Positions 1-9,526 of a DNA stretch of 64,000 nucleotides are shown here, piece by piece (within the stretch, counting starts at the first letter, position 1; every line of letters begins with the position of its first letter). The DNA is from Acidobacteriota bacterium (GTDB lineage Bacteria > Acidobacteriota > Blastocatellia > Pyrinomonadales > Pyrinomonadaceae). The stretch spans positions 1-64,000 of the forward strand of contig JAFDVJ010000032.1 of the NCBI GenBank assembly GCA_018269075.1, given 5' to 3'. The translations under genes were made by a program, and so were the position numbers. A model generated the notes under the pieces. The model made no database searches and was not told the origin of the DNA. It saw only the letters and a list, made by a program, of their open reading frames with translations.

Positions 1-1259
1 GCGCGGCGGCGGTCGGCGGCGGCGAGATCGGTGCGGCCGAGCTTGTCGTAGGCGAGCGCCCGGTTTTTATAGGTGTTGGCGGTCGGTTTGAGCCTGATCG
101 CGGTCGTGTAATCGTCGATCGCCGCCTGATAATCCTGCTGATTGAAATAGCAGATGCCGCGGTAGCGATATGGTTCGACCTCGTTCGGCGAGAGACTGAT
201 CGCCTTCGAGAAATTGACGATCGCCTGGCTGTTGTTTTCCTGCTCGTAATAGATCCGGCCGCGGTAGTAATACGAATCGTAATCGTCCGGGGTCAGCTGG
301 ATGGCGCGCGTGAAATCGGCGAGCGCGGCGTCGTAGTTGTCGAGCGAAAAATAGGACAGGCCGCGGTTGAAATAGGCGCTCGAGAAATTCGGGTTGATGC
401 GGATCGCGTTGGTCGTGTCCGAGATCGCCGCCGAATAGTTTTTGCGGCCGTCGATGTAGACGACGGCGCGGGTGTTGTAGGCGTAGGCGAAATTCGGGTA
501 AAGCCGGATCGCTTCCGAATAGTCGCGGATCGCCTGCTCGTAGTTGCCGAGATCGCGGTAGGCGATGCCGCGCTTGTAGTAGGCGAGGCTGAATTCCTTG
601 TATTTCGTGACCGTCTCCGTGCATTTGTCGACGATCATATCGGCGGCGTCGCCCTTCTTGTAAAAGACGCAGGCGATGTATTCCTCGTTGCGCAGGTTCG
701 GGTCGGTCTTGAGCGCCATATCGTAGTCCTTGAAGGCGCTCGTCGAATCGCCCAGATAGTTGTAGGAAAATCCGCGCCGGACGTAGGCGAGACTGTCGTT
801 CGGATTGAGCTGGATCGCGCGCGTGAATTCGGGAATCGCGGCCTCGAAGTTGTTGGCGTCGAAATAATCGTCGCCGCGCTTGTGATAGTAGGTCGAGTTG
901 CCGGTATTCGAGACGGTCGGGCGCGGCGTCGGCGTGCGGACGGGCGACGGGCCGCTCTGGCGGATCGCGTCGATCAGCGTGTCGTTCGCGCCGGTCGTCC
1001 GCAGCTCGCGCTCGATCTCGTTCGTCAGCGTGAACGTCACGCCGCGTTTCCAGACGGCGTCGGTCAGCAGCTTGTTGCGCTGGGCGAGCGTCACTTTGGT
1101 CGACTTCAGGCCGGTCAGAATGTCGGCGAGCGTCAGTTTGGCCTGCGCGCCGGCCGGATTCCAGGCGACGCCGAGCGAGAAGGCGGAAGAAATCAGCGCG
1201 AATGCCGCGACCAGCAGAAAATGGCGGCGCTTTGCCTGAGAAGAAACTCGAACTTTCAT
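1..1259 (-). CDS. Secreted TPR-repeat protein (3' end outside window)
   Basis: Reading leftwards from ATG 1259 gives an N-terminal signal-like segment (MKVRVSSQAKRRHFLLVAAF), a short region, a Pro/Thr linker (PSPVRTPTPRPT) and then consecutive 34-residue TPR units of the type YYKRGIAYRDLGNYEQAIRD followed by AI.L.P. The start is chosen because AAGGAGAG lies just upstream and a hydrophobic export signal follows. At least seven TPRs are visible and the frame is open to the window edge, so the C terminus is missing. TPR arrays bind peptides or proteins; the partner cannot be told. The gene lies downstream of a Ser/Thr kinase in the same direction, with a terminator-like hairpin between them. Confidence 0.85.
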   Translation of the reverse strand, partial: MKVRVSSQAKRRHFLLVAAFALISSAFSLGVAWNPAGAQAKLTLADILTGLKSTKVTLAQRNKLLTDAVWKRGVTFTLTNEIERELRTTGANDTLIDAIRQSGPSPVRTPTPRPTVSNTGNSTYYHKRGDDYFDANNFEAAIPEFTRAIQLNPNDSLAYVRRGFSYNYLGDSTSAFKDYDMALKTDPNLRNEEYIACVFYKKGDAADMIVDKCTETVTKYKEFSLAYYKRGIAYRDLGNYEQAIRDYSEAIRLYPNFAYAYNTRAVVYIDGRKNYSAAISDTTNAIRINPNFSSAYFNRGLSYFSLDNYDAALADFTRAIQLTPDDYDSYYYRGRIYYEQENNSQAIVNFSKAISLSPNEVEPYRYRGICYFNQQDYQAAIDDYTTAIRLKPTANTYKNRALAYDKLGRTDLAAADRRR

Positions 1260-1339
1260 TTACTCTCCTTGTTATAATCCAAAAAAATTTTGGGCGATAG
1301 GCGAATTTTAACAACGAAAACGCCTAATTGCAATTAAAA

Positions 1340-1376
1340 TCGGGCGGCCTTTCGATGATGCGAAAGCGCCGCCCGG
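1340..1376 (-). terminator. Probable intrinsic terminator after the Ser/Thr kinase gene
   Basis: GGGCGGC and GCCGCCC arms with an inner CTTTCG/CGAAAG stem fold into a strong hairpin. Read on the minus strand it is followed by a short T-rich run (GATTTTAAT). It lies just after the kinase stop codon. Confidence 0.6.
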
Positions 1377-1399
1377 TTGTCCGATTTCGAGACGAAACT

Positions 1400-3340
1400 T
1401 TATTCCGTGTCGTTGATGATGTCGTCGACCGACACCTTTTTCTTGGGCCGCGCGTTCGGCTCGGCCTTTTTGTTCGGCCCCGGCTGGAGCGGCGTCTGCG
1501 GCGGAATGTTCGGCTTGATCGGGCTGACCGTCGATTTGACGGCCGGCGTCGCGGTCGGCGTCGGCGTGCCGGCGGTCGCCGAATTGACGTTCGAGTTCGG
1601 GCTCGGCGAAACGTCGGGCGAAGCGGTCGTCGACGCGCTCGGGGTCGGGCTCGCCGCCGGCGACGGATTGGTGTTCGTGTTGCCGCCGTCGCCGCTGTGC
1701 TGCTGCCACCACCAGAGACCGACGCCCGCGCCGGCGACGCCGACGAAGAACAGCATCAGCAGCGGCAGGATCCAGAAAATCTTGCGCGACTTCTTTTTCG
1801 CCGGCGGCGCGGCCGCGTAATGGTTGGCGAACGCCTGATTCGGCTGAAGCGGGTTGTTCGAGTTGACGGTGCCGGCCGCGAACTGGTTCGGCACGGAATT
1901 CGGCTGAGCCGCGTTGGCGCTCGTCGAACCGGCGGCGAAGCCGGCCATCTCGGTCGGCTGCTGGAGATTGCCCGACGGATTCTGGCCGCCGGTGTTGAAG
2001 GGCGGCTGACCGCCGGTGTTGAAGGGCGGCTGACCGCCGGTATTGAACGGCGTCTGCGGCGCGCCGCCGGTGTTGAACGGCGTCTGCGGCGGTATATTGC
2101 CGCCGCCCGTATTGAACGGGTTGCTCGGCGGCGCACTCTGGCCGCCCGTTTGCGGCGCGTAGTTCTGCGAATAGCCGAGACCGCCGCCCTGGATCGTTTC
2201 CTCGGAAACCGGCGGCTTGGCCGGGTTCATCTGCCCGGCGGAAATCTGCTGCGTCGGCGCGTTCTGATAGCTTTCCGCGCCGCCGAGCCGCGTCTGCTGC
2301 TGCTGCGCTTCGAGCTGGCGGAGACGTTCCTGTTCGGCGAGCAGCGTCTCGCGGCTCGGCTTGTCGATCTCCATCGTCGTCTCCATCTGGCTCGCCTCGC
2401 GCACCTTGAGCGCCTGCTGCGCGTCGTGGAGCGCCTGCTGCATCTCGAGCGCCGACGCGAACCGGCGGCCGTGGTCGATCTCCATCGCCTTAAGCAGCAG
2501 GTTCGCGATCTCGGGCGGAATCCGCCGGTTGAGCGAGATCGGGTTGGTCAGCGGGTCGGGCTTGTTCGACCAGACTTCGAGCGTCCGCTTGAGCGCGTCG
2601 ATCGGCAGCTGGCCGGTCAGCAGATGGTAAACGGTCGCGCCGAGCGCGTAGATGTCGCTTCGCGCGTCGGCGTTCTGCTGCATCACCGCGATGATCCGTT
2701 TTTCGAAACGCTGCATCAGCACCTCGCGGAAGACCGGGTCGAGGACGCGGAAGATCTGTTCGATCGGCGAGTAATTGAGCGTCGCGGCGACGAAGGTCTG
2801 GTTGTTGATCGTCGTCGAATTGGGCGGTTCGGCGCCGCCCTTGGCGATCCCGAAATCGAGCAGCTTGATCTTGCCGCGCGGCGTGATCTTGAGGTTCTGC
2901 GGCTTGAGATCGCGGTGAAAGATCGGCGGGTTCTGCGTGTGCAGGTAGTCGAGCCCGTCGAGCAGCTGATCCGTCCACCGAAGCACGTCTTCGAGCGGAA
3001 ACGGCGACTGGCGCTCTTCGAGCAGGCCGCCGAGGTCCTTGCCCTCGACGAGCTCCATCACGAGAAACTGGCAGTTGCCGTCGGTAAAATAATCGCGGAC
3101 GTGCGGGACGACTTCGTGTTTGATCTTGGCGAGGATCTTGGCCTCGCGCTCGAACGCGCGGAGGATCATTTCCTGCTGTTTCGGGTTCGACGATTTCGAG
3201 AGATCGATCATGATCTCCTTGAGCGCGACCGTCGTCTCGAACACGCTGTCGTAGGCCTCATAAACCGCGCCCATCCCGCCGTGGCCGAGCTGACGGAGAA
3301 TCCGGTAGCGATTATGAAGGATCTGATTTACTAAAAGCAT
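1400..3340 (-). CDS. Transmembrane Ser/Thr protein kinase with PFNTGG repeats
   Basis: 646-residue Hanks-type kinase. The N-terminal domain shows the glycine loop GHGGMG (19-24), ATP-binding Lys41, helix-C Glu66, catalytic HRDLKPQN (142-149) and DFG (162-164). After the kinase domain (about 1-310) comes a helical Gln-rich stretch, then a Gly/Pro/Asn/Gln-rich linker with five PFNTGG units (about 395-445), one membrane segment (ILPLLMLFFVGVAGAGVGLW) and a Pro/Thr/Ser-rich extracytoplasmic tail. The layout is that of bacterial signalling kinases with a cytoplasmic kinase and a wall or periplasm-facing tail, but no PASTA repeat is seen. The substrate is unknown. All catalytic residues are present, so it is probably active. 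Confidence 0.95.
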   Translation of the reverse strand: MLLVNQILHNRYRILRQLGHGGMGAVYEAYDSVFETTVALKEIMIDLSKSSNPKQQEMILRAFEREAKILAKIKHEVVPHVRDYFTDGNCQFLVMELVEGKDLGGLLEERQSPFPLEDVLRWTDQLLDGLDYLHTQNPPIFHRDLKPQNLKITPRGKIKLLDFGIAKGGAEPPNSTTINNQTFVAATLNYSPIEQIFRVLDPVFREVLMQRFEKRIIAVMQQNADARSDIYALGATVYHLLTGQLPIDALKRTLEVWSNKPDPLTNPISLNRRIPPEIANLLLKAMEIDHGRRFASALEMQQALHDAQQALKVREASQMETTMEIDKPSRETLLAEQERLRQLEAQQQQTRLGGAESYQNAPTQQISAGQMNPAKPPVSEETIQGGGLGYSQNYAPQTGGQSAPPSNPFNTGGGNIPPQTPFNTGGAPQTPFNTGGQPPFNTGGQPPFNTGGQNPSGNLQQPTEMAGFAAGSTSANAAQPNSVPNQFAAGTVNSNNPLQPNQAFANHYAAAPPAKKKSRKIFWILPLLMLFFVGVAGAGVGLWWWQQHSGDGGNTNTNPSPAASPTPSASTTASPDVSPSPNSNVNSATAGTPTPTATPAVKSTVSPIKPNIPPQTPLQPGPNKKAEPNARPKKKVSVDDIINDTE

Positions 3341-3446
3341 TTTGGTTTGTCACGTCCGATTTTATAGATTTCTCGCAAATTATAACCGTTTTTTGCGAAA
3401 ATGAAAAAAGATTTCGCCGGAAACCGCCCGCCGCCCGCTCTTTATT

Positions 3447-3572
3447 TCCCCTTCTCCGCGCCTTTGTGCCTTTGCGTTTGGGCGGGAAACAGCGATCTTC
3501 GCTTTGATCGGCTCCGAAAGGCGGGTTGAAATTTATCGCAGAGGCGCCGAGACGCAGAGGGGCGAAAGGGCG
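3447..3572. repeat. Foldback repeat, CGCGAAGGCGC type, copy 1
   Basis: Left arm (CTCCGCGCCTTTGTGCC) and right arm (GGCGCCGAGACGCAGAGG) are imperfect inverted repeats around a loop of about 50 bp. The loop (GGAAACAGCGATCTTCGC and onwards) is nearly identical to that of the copy at 9661-9773, which shows this is a dispersed element and not only a local hairpin. Confidence 0.8.
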
Positions 3573-3587
3573 AATTTCTCAACCAAA

Positions 3588-4157
3588 TCAGCTCTGGGAA
3601 TCCATTTCCCTGAGGTGTGCGTCGAGCCGGTCGTTCGACATCCGGAAAAATTCGAGAAAGTTTTCGGCGACGAAATAAACCGCGTCCGGGTCGTGCTGGT
3701 AGACGATGATCTGCCCGAAGCGGCCCTTGTCGGTCGGGTCGGCGTCGAACTGCACGCTCGTCGAAAAGCCGTTGAATTCGGCGCAGGGAAACCAGTTTCG
3801 ATGAATCAGGACGGGCTGGATCCGCGGGTCGCGGTGATCTTCGGGGAAAAGACGCCATTCCTCGTAATGCCGCGCGTCGTAGGGCAGAAACATCGCCCAC
3901 TGCGCGAGCGCCTCGTCGAACGACGGAAACGTGCAGAGCGTCTGCTCGTCCGAGAAAACCGAAAACCAGTAGGCGTTGTCCGAACCGTCGCTGAACAGCC
4001 AGAGGGCTTTTAAGTCTTCGTCGAGCGCGAATCCGAGCCGCGCTTCGGCGGCGGCCGGTTTTTCCGGGTCGACGCCCGCGACCGGCGCGAATTCTCGACC
4101 GTTCGCTTCGAGGATTCGCGCGAGCCGTTCGATTTCGATGTGCAGCTCGTTTTTCAT
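3588..4157 (-). CDS. SMI1/KNR4-like protein
   Basis: 189-residue soluble protein with no signal peptide. The pattern (N-terminal helices, EARLGFALDEDLKALWLFSD, FPSFDEALAQWAMF, later FVAENFLEFFRM) resembles the SMI1/KNR4 fold, whose members often act as immunity proteins in contact-dependent or secreted toxin systems, though many have unknown roles. ATG 4157 is chosen because it overlaps the stop codon of the upstream secreted-protein gene as ATGA, implying translational coupling. No toxin domain is recognisable next to it, so an immunity role is only a possibility. Confidence 0.65.
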   Translation of the reverse strand: MKNELHIEIERLARILEANGREFAPVAGVDPEKPAAAEARLGFALDEDLKALWLFSDGSDNAYWFSVFSDEQTLCTFPSFDEALAQWAMFLPYDARHYEEWRLFPEDHRDPRIQPVLIHRNWFPCAEFNGFSTSVQFDADPTDKGRFGQIIVYQHDPDAVYFVAENFLEFFRMSNDRLDAHLREMDSQS

Positions 4158-5005
4158 TCTTTGACGACGACCGTGCGGGTCACGTATTTTCCGCACGGGC
4201 CGCAGCCGTCGTCGGCGACGGCCGTGATCCGGTAGACGCCGGGACGGACGCCCGAGAGGTCCCAGACGACCTCCGGGCCGCGGCCGACGATCTTTCCGGC
4301 CGCGACGTAGTATTGATAGAGCACCATCGTGTACGACGTGTCCGAGACGGTCGTCGTCACGGCAATCCGGGCGTCGTCGCCGGCGACGATTTCGGTGCGG
4401 CTCAGATCGAGCGCGGTGACGTCGGGCGACTCGAAAAGATCGATCAAGGAGTTTCTCGTCGCCGGGTCGCGGACCAGCCGCCGGCTCGCGTAGTATTCCC
4501 TGACTTCCGGCCGCTCGCAAAGCCGCCCGTAATTTTTCGCGGACGGGGAAAACGCGACGCTGACGACGCGGTCGCCGCTCGTCGTGATCCAGAGGCCGGC
4601 TTTCTTATCGGCGTAAAGCCGGAACTTCGGCGAAAGCCGATGCGGCGTTTCCTTCCGGAATTTCGAGTAATCGAGGCCGAGATCGGCGAGGCGCACGAAA
4701 TCCTTCGGCTGGACGCTGATGCCGGTGACCGTCCATTCGGGGGCGTTCCAGTCATCGGCTTCGCCGGTGCAGCCGCCGCTCGCGTAGGTGACGGCGACGA
4801 CCGCTTCCGGGAGGTAAAAGGATTCCTCGTGTGCGGACGCATCGGACGGCGGAAAAATATCGTTCGCGAAGATCTTCCGGACGTCCTCGCGCGTCGCTTC
4901 GAGCAGACGGACGTTTTTCGCCGCGTCGAGCGCGGCGCGCGGCGACTGCGCCGCCGCCGATCCGCCGAGCGTCAGAATGAAAACGATGACGGCGAGTTTT
5001 TTCAT
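4154..5005 (-). CDS. Secreted protein of unknown function
   Basis: 283 residues with a clear signal peptide (MKKLAVIVFILTLGGSAAAQ). The mature part has a region with EATREDVRKIFAND, a cysteine-bearing YASGGCTGEADDW segment, and a C-terminal beta-rich part (VRPGVYRITAVADDGCGPC) resembling an Ig or PKD-like fold with a CGPC pair. I do not recognise the family. It is first in a two-gene unit with the SMI1/KNR4-like gene (4-base overlap). The partner may be functionally linked, but nothing in the sequence shows a toxin or enzyme. Confidence 0.75.
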   Translation of the reverse strand: MKKLAVIVFILTLGGSAAAQSPRAALDAAKNVRLLEATREDVRKIFANDIFPPSDASAHEESFYLPEAVVAVTYASGGCTGEADDWNAPEWTVTGISVQPKDFVRLADLGLDYSKFRKETPHRLSPKFRLYADKKAGLWITTSGDRVVSVAFSPSAKNYGRLCERPEVREYYASRRLVRDPATRNSLIDLFESPDVTALDLSRTEIVAGDDARIAVTTTVSDTSYTMVLYQYYVAAGKIVGRGPEVVWDLSGVRPGVYRITAVADDGCGPCGKYVTRTVVVKE

Positions 5006-5087
5006 ATTCTTTTTTATTTTTTATAGTTGAAAAACACCAAACAAGTAAAATCCAATCTAACGTGATTTCGACTTAAGAATCAACGCC

Positions 5088-5227
5088 GGACGGAGCGCCG
5101 GCATCTTGCCGGCAAAACGTCGCTGGAAGCGGCGTCACCGCGTTTCATTTTCCTAAAATCATCGGGGAAATGAAGCGCTGTTGGCGTTTTTCAAACGCTT
5201 TGCCGGCAAGATGCCGGCGCTCCGTCC
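5088..5227. repeat. 140-bp foldback element, GGAGCGC family, copy 1
   Basis: Perfect 29-bp inverted arms at 5088-5116 and 5199-5227 (GGACGGAGCGCCGGCATCTT start) enclose about 80 bp. Each arm contains its own GCCGGC-ATCTT-GCCGGC hairpin. The interior (AAGCGGCGTCA, TTTCATTTTCCTAAAATC) recurs in the copy at 13799-13930. Confidence 0.9.
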
Positions 5228-5273
5228 CGACATCGAACTCACGTTAATCAATAAGTTCATTCAAATTCCTCTT

Positions 5274-5328
5274 TTCATTGAGCAAGCCGTTAAAAAAACG
5301 TGCTTTAAAGATTGGCTTGCTCAATGAA
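5274..5328. repeat. Perfect 15-bp inverted repeat
   Basis: TTCATTGAGCAAGCC (5274-5288) and its exact complement (5314-5328) flank a 25-base loop, 20 bases after the stop of the large beta-helix gene. There is no T-run on the minus-strand exit side, so it may protect the 3' end of the mRNA and need not be a terminator. Confidence 0.7.
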
Positions 5329-5347
5329 TGAATTTACTGCTTCGTTC

Positions 5348-8300
5348 CTACATTTGCGCCAGCGCGATGAAATCCAGATCGGCGATATTGTCATTTGAAA
5401 TAATGACCTGCGGAGCGAATGCAAAGCGTTTTGCGCTGACCGAAATGACGAACGTTTGTCCGGCCGCGACATTGCTGAAACGATAATGACCGAACGAATT
5501 CGTCCGCGCCGTGCGCGAATTTCCTTCCGCATCGGTCAATGTCACGGTGGCGTTCATAACTCCGGTTTTGCCCGACAAAACCCGGCCTTCGACGGAAACT
5601 TCCGCCGCCGTCGGCGGAAGAACGTCGAGACTGTAATCGGTGACGTTTGTGTTCACTCCATCCGAGGCCGTGAGCGAGAAAGCAAAGCTGCCCGACTGGG
5701 TCGGCGTGCCGTTTAGAGAGACGACCGCGTTCGGGGCGAAGCTGGTCGTTAAATTCAAACCGTTCGGCAGCCCGCTCGACACGCTGTATGTAGTCGCGCC
5801 GTTGTTTGGAACGAGGATGTAATTATACGCGGAATTTCGTCTGCCGAGGGGAAGCGAAGCCCGATAGTTGCCGCCGTTCGCGGAATTGCTGACCTCGAAC
5901 GCGCCGATGTCCACACCGCCGACTCGTGATGCGCCGCGCTGATCGGTTACGGGTGAATTTACAAGTATCCCCGCATCGATCGCGGTCGAACCGGAAAGCA
6001 GCGCGAAAGTCTGCGTCTTTCCGCCGTAGAAACCGAGCGGCGCGAGACGGACGTTCGCGAAATTGCCGATCAGATTATTTTGATTCGTCGTGATAACGCC
6101 GCTTATATCTGCGAAGCTGGACGCGGAATTGCCCGAGACGATCGAGTTTATAATATTCAGCGAAATCGAACCGCCCGTGTTGTAAACGCCGCCGCTGAAA
6201 TTGTTGGCGTTTCCGAAAGCGGTGTTGCCGCTGATCGTGCTGTTTCTGATCGTCGTCGCGCCGCCGATGTACTGGAAAACGCCGCCGCCGCCGGCTCTTC
6301 CGGCCGGACAGCTGCTGCAGGTGGTGGTATTTCCCGTCACGGTCGAATTAACGAGCGTGACGTTTCCGGCCGTGTTGTAAATGCCGCCGCCCGCGCTCTT
6401 ATCGGCGTTGTCGGCGGTCGAATTATTGAGAATCGTGCAGCTGGCGATCATCACCGTGCCGCCGTTGTTAAAAATTCCGCCGCCTAAATTACCCGTCGAC
6501 GGCGCCTGTCCGGCGACTCTTCCGTTTTTCACGGTCAGACCGTAAATCGTCAGATTCGCGCCGCTTCCGACGTTGAAGACGCGTGAATTGTTGTTGCCCG
6601 AAATTTCGAGATTGAACGAATTATTGTTGGAATTTTGAATCGTCAAATTTCCGGCGGTCGAGACGTTATTGACAACGAGCTCGCCGCTCGTCAGAGTGAC
6701 CGTGCAGATGCCGTCCGCACAGCCGGCGGCATTTGCCGGAATATCGAAGCTGACGGTTTCGTCGGTCGACGTCGAATTGGCGGTTTGAACCGCGTCGCGC
6801 AGAGAGCCCGCGCCGGAATCGTTCGTGTTGGTCACGATCAGATTAAACTGTGCTTCGAAGGCGCCGATGTCGAACTGCCCGACTCTCGAGCGTCCGCGCT
6901 GATCGGTCGGGGAAGCGCCGGTCGAAGTTCCGCTGTTGATCGCCGGCGAATCGGATAAAAGCGCGTGCGTCGGCGTCGTTCCGCCGTAATTGCCGAGCGG
7001 GAGCAGCCGCGGATTTTGATTGAGGATATTTCCCGTCAGAGTTCCCGTGATGATTGCGCCGCTCGAATTGCCGATCAGGTTGTAGCCCTGCGAGTTCATC
7101 GCGTCGCGGAAATCCGGCGCGGTCGGCGCCGAGTTGTCCGCGATGATCGTTTGCGAGACGCTGACCTGTTCCGCCGTGAAGTTGGAAATTCCGCCGCCTT
7201 CGTTGACGGCGTAATTTCCCGTGATCGTCGATCCGCGAACCGTCACCGCGCCGTTGGTAAAAATGCCGCCGCCGCTCGACCCGGAATTTCCCGAGATCGT
7301 CGAATCGGTGACGTTGGCGACGCTCGGGACGCCGCCGTTGGCGATTCCGCCGCCGATCCCCGCCGCGGCATTGCCCGAAACGGTCGAATCGATCAGATTG
7401 AGCGTGCCGTTGACGTTGTAGATGCCGCCCGCGTTGCCGGTCGCCGTGTTTCCGGTGACGACGCTGTTCGTGATCGTCAATTGTGAATCGACGCTGAGAA
7501 TTCCGCCGGCGTTACCGGCGGCGCCGCGCGTGACGGTCAGATTGTTTAATGCCACCGTGCCGGCCGAAGATACATTGAAGACGCGCGAAGCGTTGTTGCC
7601 GGAAATTGAAAGCCGATTCGCGCCCGTTCCGCTGACGGTCAGATTCTTGTTGATCAGCAATTCACCGGTCGTCAACACGATCGTTCGCGACTGGGCAAAG
7701 GTTCCCGCCGTGTCGAAGGTGATCGTGTTGCCCGCACAGGCGTCAATGACGGCCTGGCGCAAGCTGCCCGCTCCGGCGTCGTTCGTGTTCGTCACGACCG
7801 GACTCGGCTGGCAGCCGGGATCGACCGTCAACGACAGCGTTCCCACATCCTGCGCCAGGCCGTCCGACACGGTGGCCGTGGCCGTGTATGAATTGGACAC
7901 AGTGTAGGTATGGTTGACGCTGAAGGGCGTTCCGCTGGTCACGCTCTGCACGGTGTCGGGCGAGCCGTCGCCCCAGTTGATCGTCAGCGTGAGCGCGGCG
8001 CCCGCGTTGGCATCGCTGGCCGTGCCGGAGAGCGTCGTCGGCTGCCAGGCCGTCGCCGGACTCGGCGAGAACGCCAGGCCCGACAGGACGGGCGGCGTGT
8101 TGGCGGCAACCGGCGTGCAGGCCGAAAACTCCGAAGTGTCGCCAGCCGTGCCGCCGGTGCCGCTCTCCTTGATCGCCGTCGCCGTGATGACGTGTCCCGC
8201 CGTCGTGGCGGGCAGCGTCGTCATACTGAACGGGCCGCCGGGCAAAGTCACCGTCGTGCTGCCGAGGTACACCTGCCCTTCGCCGTTCGTCCCGTCACAG

Positions 8301-9403
8301 GCCGGATTGGAGAAGAACTCGACGGTATAATTGCCGGGATTGCTGTCGAGCGTGAAGCTGACTGCCGTCGCCGCACCGTTCGTGGCGGCGGCGGCGATGA
8401 CGGGGAAGTTTTGCAGGTTGTTGTGACCGCCGTCGGTATCGCCCGGATCGTTCGGAGTCACGCCGTTGCTGTTGAGATCGATGCCCTCCTGACCGTTGGC
8501 GTAAATCAGGTTCTGGGTGAAACGGAGTCCGGTCACGCTGCCGCCTTGCGTGACGATGCCGTCCAGTCCATTGTTACGGATGACGTTGCCGCGCAGGATC
8601 GAATTCGTCGTGCCGCCGCTGATGTAAACGCCCTGCTGCGTATTATTGGCGATCACATTGCCGTCGCCGCTCGGCCCGCCGATCGTGACATTCGAGGTCG
8701 ACGTCGTCAGGATGCCGATTTCGTTCCCGCGCGCCGTCGTGCCGTCGGCCGCGACGCCGATGTAACTGCAGGTGACGCTGCCGGATGCGTGAAATTGGAC
8801 GGCTCCGGAGTCGCCGAAGCGGGTGATCGACAATCCGCGGATGCTGGTGCCGCCCCCGGAGGAGCCGACGAGCAGGCCATAGAAGAGGTTGCCGGGATCG
8901 TCTATCTGGATCGCCAGATCATCGTTGGTCGGGCTGCCGATCGGGCAGTTGCCGCCGGCGATGTCCGGTTCGCTCAGACCGTCGATGGTCACCGGCTGGT
9001 TGATGGACGGCAGAAGCGATCCGATGGTGATAACGTGCGGCGGCGGGCCGTACGTGGCGTTGTCGATGTTGAACGTGATGGTGTCCGCGCCGGGCAGCGC
9101 GTTCGCCTGGGTGATGGCTTCGCGCAAAGAACAATCGGCATCGCAAACGCCGTCATTCGTGTCGGCGGTTTTGGTCACGGTCAGCGTCGCCGCCGGCTTC
9201 GAATTCGCCGTCGATCCGCTTTTTGATGATTCCGTTTTTGCGGTTTCATTCGCCGGCTTCGGTTCGGCGTTTTCAGACGAAAAAACTGTTTTTAAAAACG
9301 AACCCGCTCCGAGTGACCCGGCAATCGACGGCGCCGCCGCCAATCCCAAAGCCGCCGCCGCAAAAATTACGACGATTAAACTATAATGGACAACATTTTT
9401 CAT
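5348..9403 (-). CDS. Large exported CSLREA/beta-helix protein
   Basis: 1351 residues. N-terminal signal or anchor segment (HYSLIVVIFAAAALGLAAAP), a Ser/Thr-rich spacer, then a CSLREA domain (DGVCDADCSLREAITQANAL, about 85-110). Right-handed beta-helix repeats of the polymorphic outer-membrane type follow (GGI.N.G...I..S.VTGN), interrupted by a PKD-like domain (INWGDGSPDTVQ, about 465-535) and two more NTND.GAGSLR.AV starts. Near the C terminus is a putative-Ig repeat (SSGLPNGLNL), then a carboxypeptidase-regulatory-like module (TNSFGHYRFSNVAAGQTFVI). Probably an extracellular or outer-membrane surface protein, possibly for adhesion or carbohydrate contact. No catalytic motif is seen. Confidence 0.9.
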   Translation of the reverse strand: MKNVVHYSLIVVIFAAAALGLAAAPSIAGSLGAGSFLKTVFSSENAEPKPANETAKTESSKSGSTANSKPAATLTVTKTADTNDGVCDADCSLREAITQANALPGADTITFNIDNATYGPPPHVITIGSLLPSINQPVTIDGLSEPDIAGGNCPIGSPTNDDLAIQIDDPGNLFYGLLVGSSGGGTSIRGLSITRFGDSGAVQFHASGSVTCSYIGVAADGTTARGNEIGILTTSTSNVTIGGPSGDGNVIANNTQQGVYISGGTTNSILRGNVIRNNGLDGIVTQGGSVTGLRFTQNLIYANGQEGIDLNSNGVTPNDPGDTDGGHNNLQNFPVIAAAATNGAATAVSFTLDSNPGNYTVEFFSNPACDGTNGEGQVYLGSTTVTLPGGPFSMTTLPATTAGHVITATAIKESGTGGTAGDTSEFSACTPVAANTPPVLSGLAFSPSPATAWQPTTLSGTASDANAGAALTLTINWGDGSPDTVQSVTSGTPFSVNHTYTVSNSYTATATVSDGLAQDVGTLSLTVDPGCQPSPVVTNTNDAGAGSLRQAVIDACAGNTITFDTAGTFAQSRTIVLTTGELLINKNLTVSGTGANRLSISGNNASRVFNVSSAGTVALNNLTVTRGAAGNAGGILSVDSQLTITNSVVTGNTATGNAGGIYNVNGTLNLIDSTVSGNAAAGIGGGIANGGVPSVANVTDSTISGNSGSSGGGIFTNGAVTVRGSTITGNYAVNEGGGISNFTAEQVSVSQTIIADNSAPTAPDFRDAMNSQGYNLIGNSSGAIITGTLTGNILNQNPRLLPLGNYGGTTPTHALLSDSPAINSGTSTGASPTDQRGRSRVGQFDIGAFEAQFNLIVTNTNDSGAGSLRDAVQTANSTSTDETVSFDIPANAAGCADGICTVTLTSGELVVNNVSTAGNLTIQNSNNNSFNLEISGNNNSRVFNVGSGANLTIYGLTVKNGRVAGQAPSTGNLGGGIFNNGGTVMIASCTILNNSTADNADKSAGGGIYNTAGNVTLVNSTVTGNTTTCSSCPAGRAGGGGVFQYIGGATTIRNSTISGNTAFGNANNFSGGVYNTGGSISLNIINSIVSGNSASSFADISGVITTNQNNLIGNFANVRLAPLGFYGGKTQTFALLSGSTAIDAGILVNSPVTDQRGASRVGGVDIGAFEVSNSANGGNYRASLPLGRRNSAYNYILVPNNGATTYSVSSGLPNGLNLTTSFAPNAVVSLNGTPTQSGSFAFSLTASDGVNTNVTDYSLDVLPPTAAEVSVEGRVLSGKTGVMNATVTLTDAEGNSRTARTNSFGHYRFSNVAAGQTFVISVSAKRFAFAPQVIISNDNIADLDFIALAQM

Positions 9404-9453
9404 TAAATCTTCCCTCGAATTTTCCTCAATTTTTTATAATACCCTGATGATCC

Positions 9454-9526
9454 GGTCTTTGGTCTTTGATCTTTGATCTTTGATCTTTGAGAATGAAGCA
9501 AAAATCAAAGATCAAAGACCAAAGAG
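9454..9526. repeat. Heptamer foldback (CTTTGAT)n
   Basis: Four to five copies of the 7-mer CTTTGAT run into a short loop (GAATGAAGCAAAA) and then the inverted series ATCAAAG. The whole can fold into a long hairpin upstream of the beta-helix gene. Confidence 0.85.

Noticed and set aside
5274-5328. Transposon end or attachment site
   Set aside because: A single inverted repeat with no flanking direct repeat, transposase or integrase. It is kept only as a hairpin.
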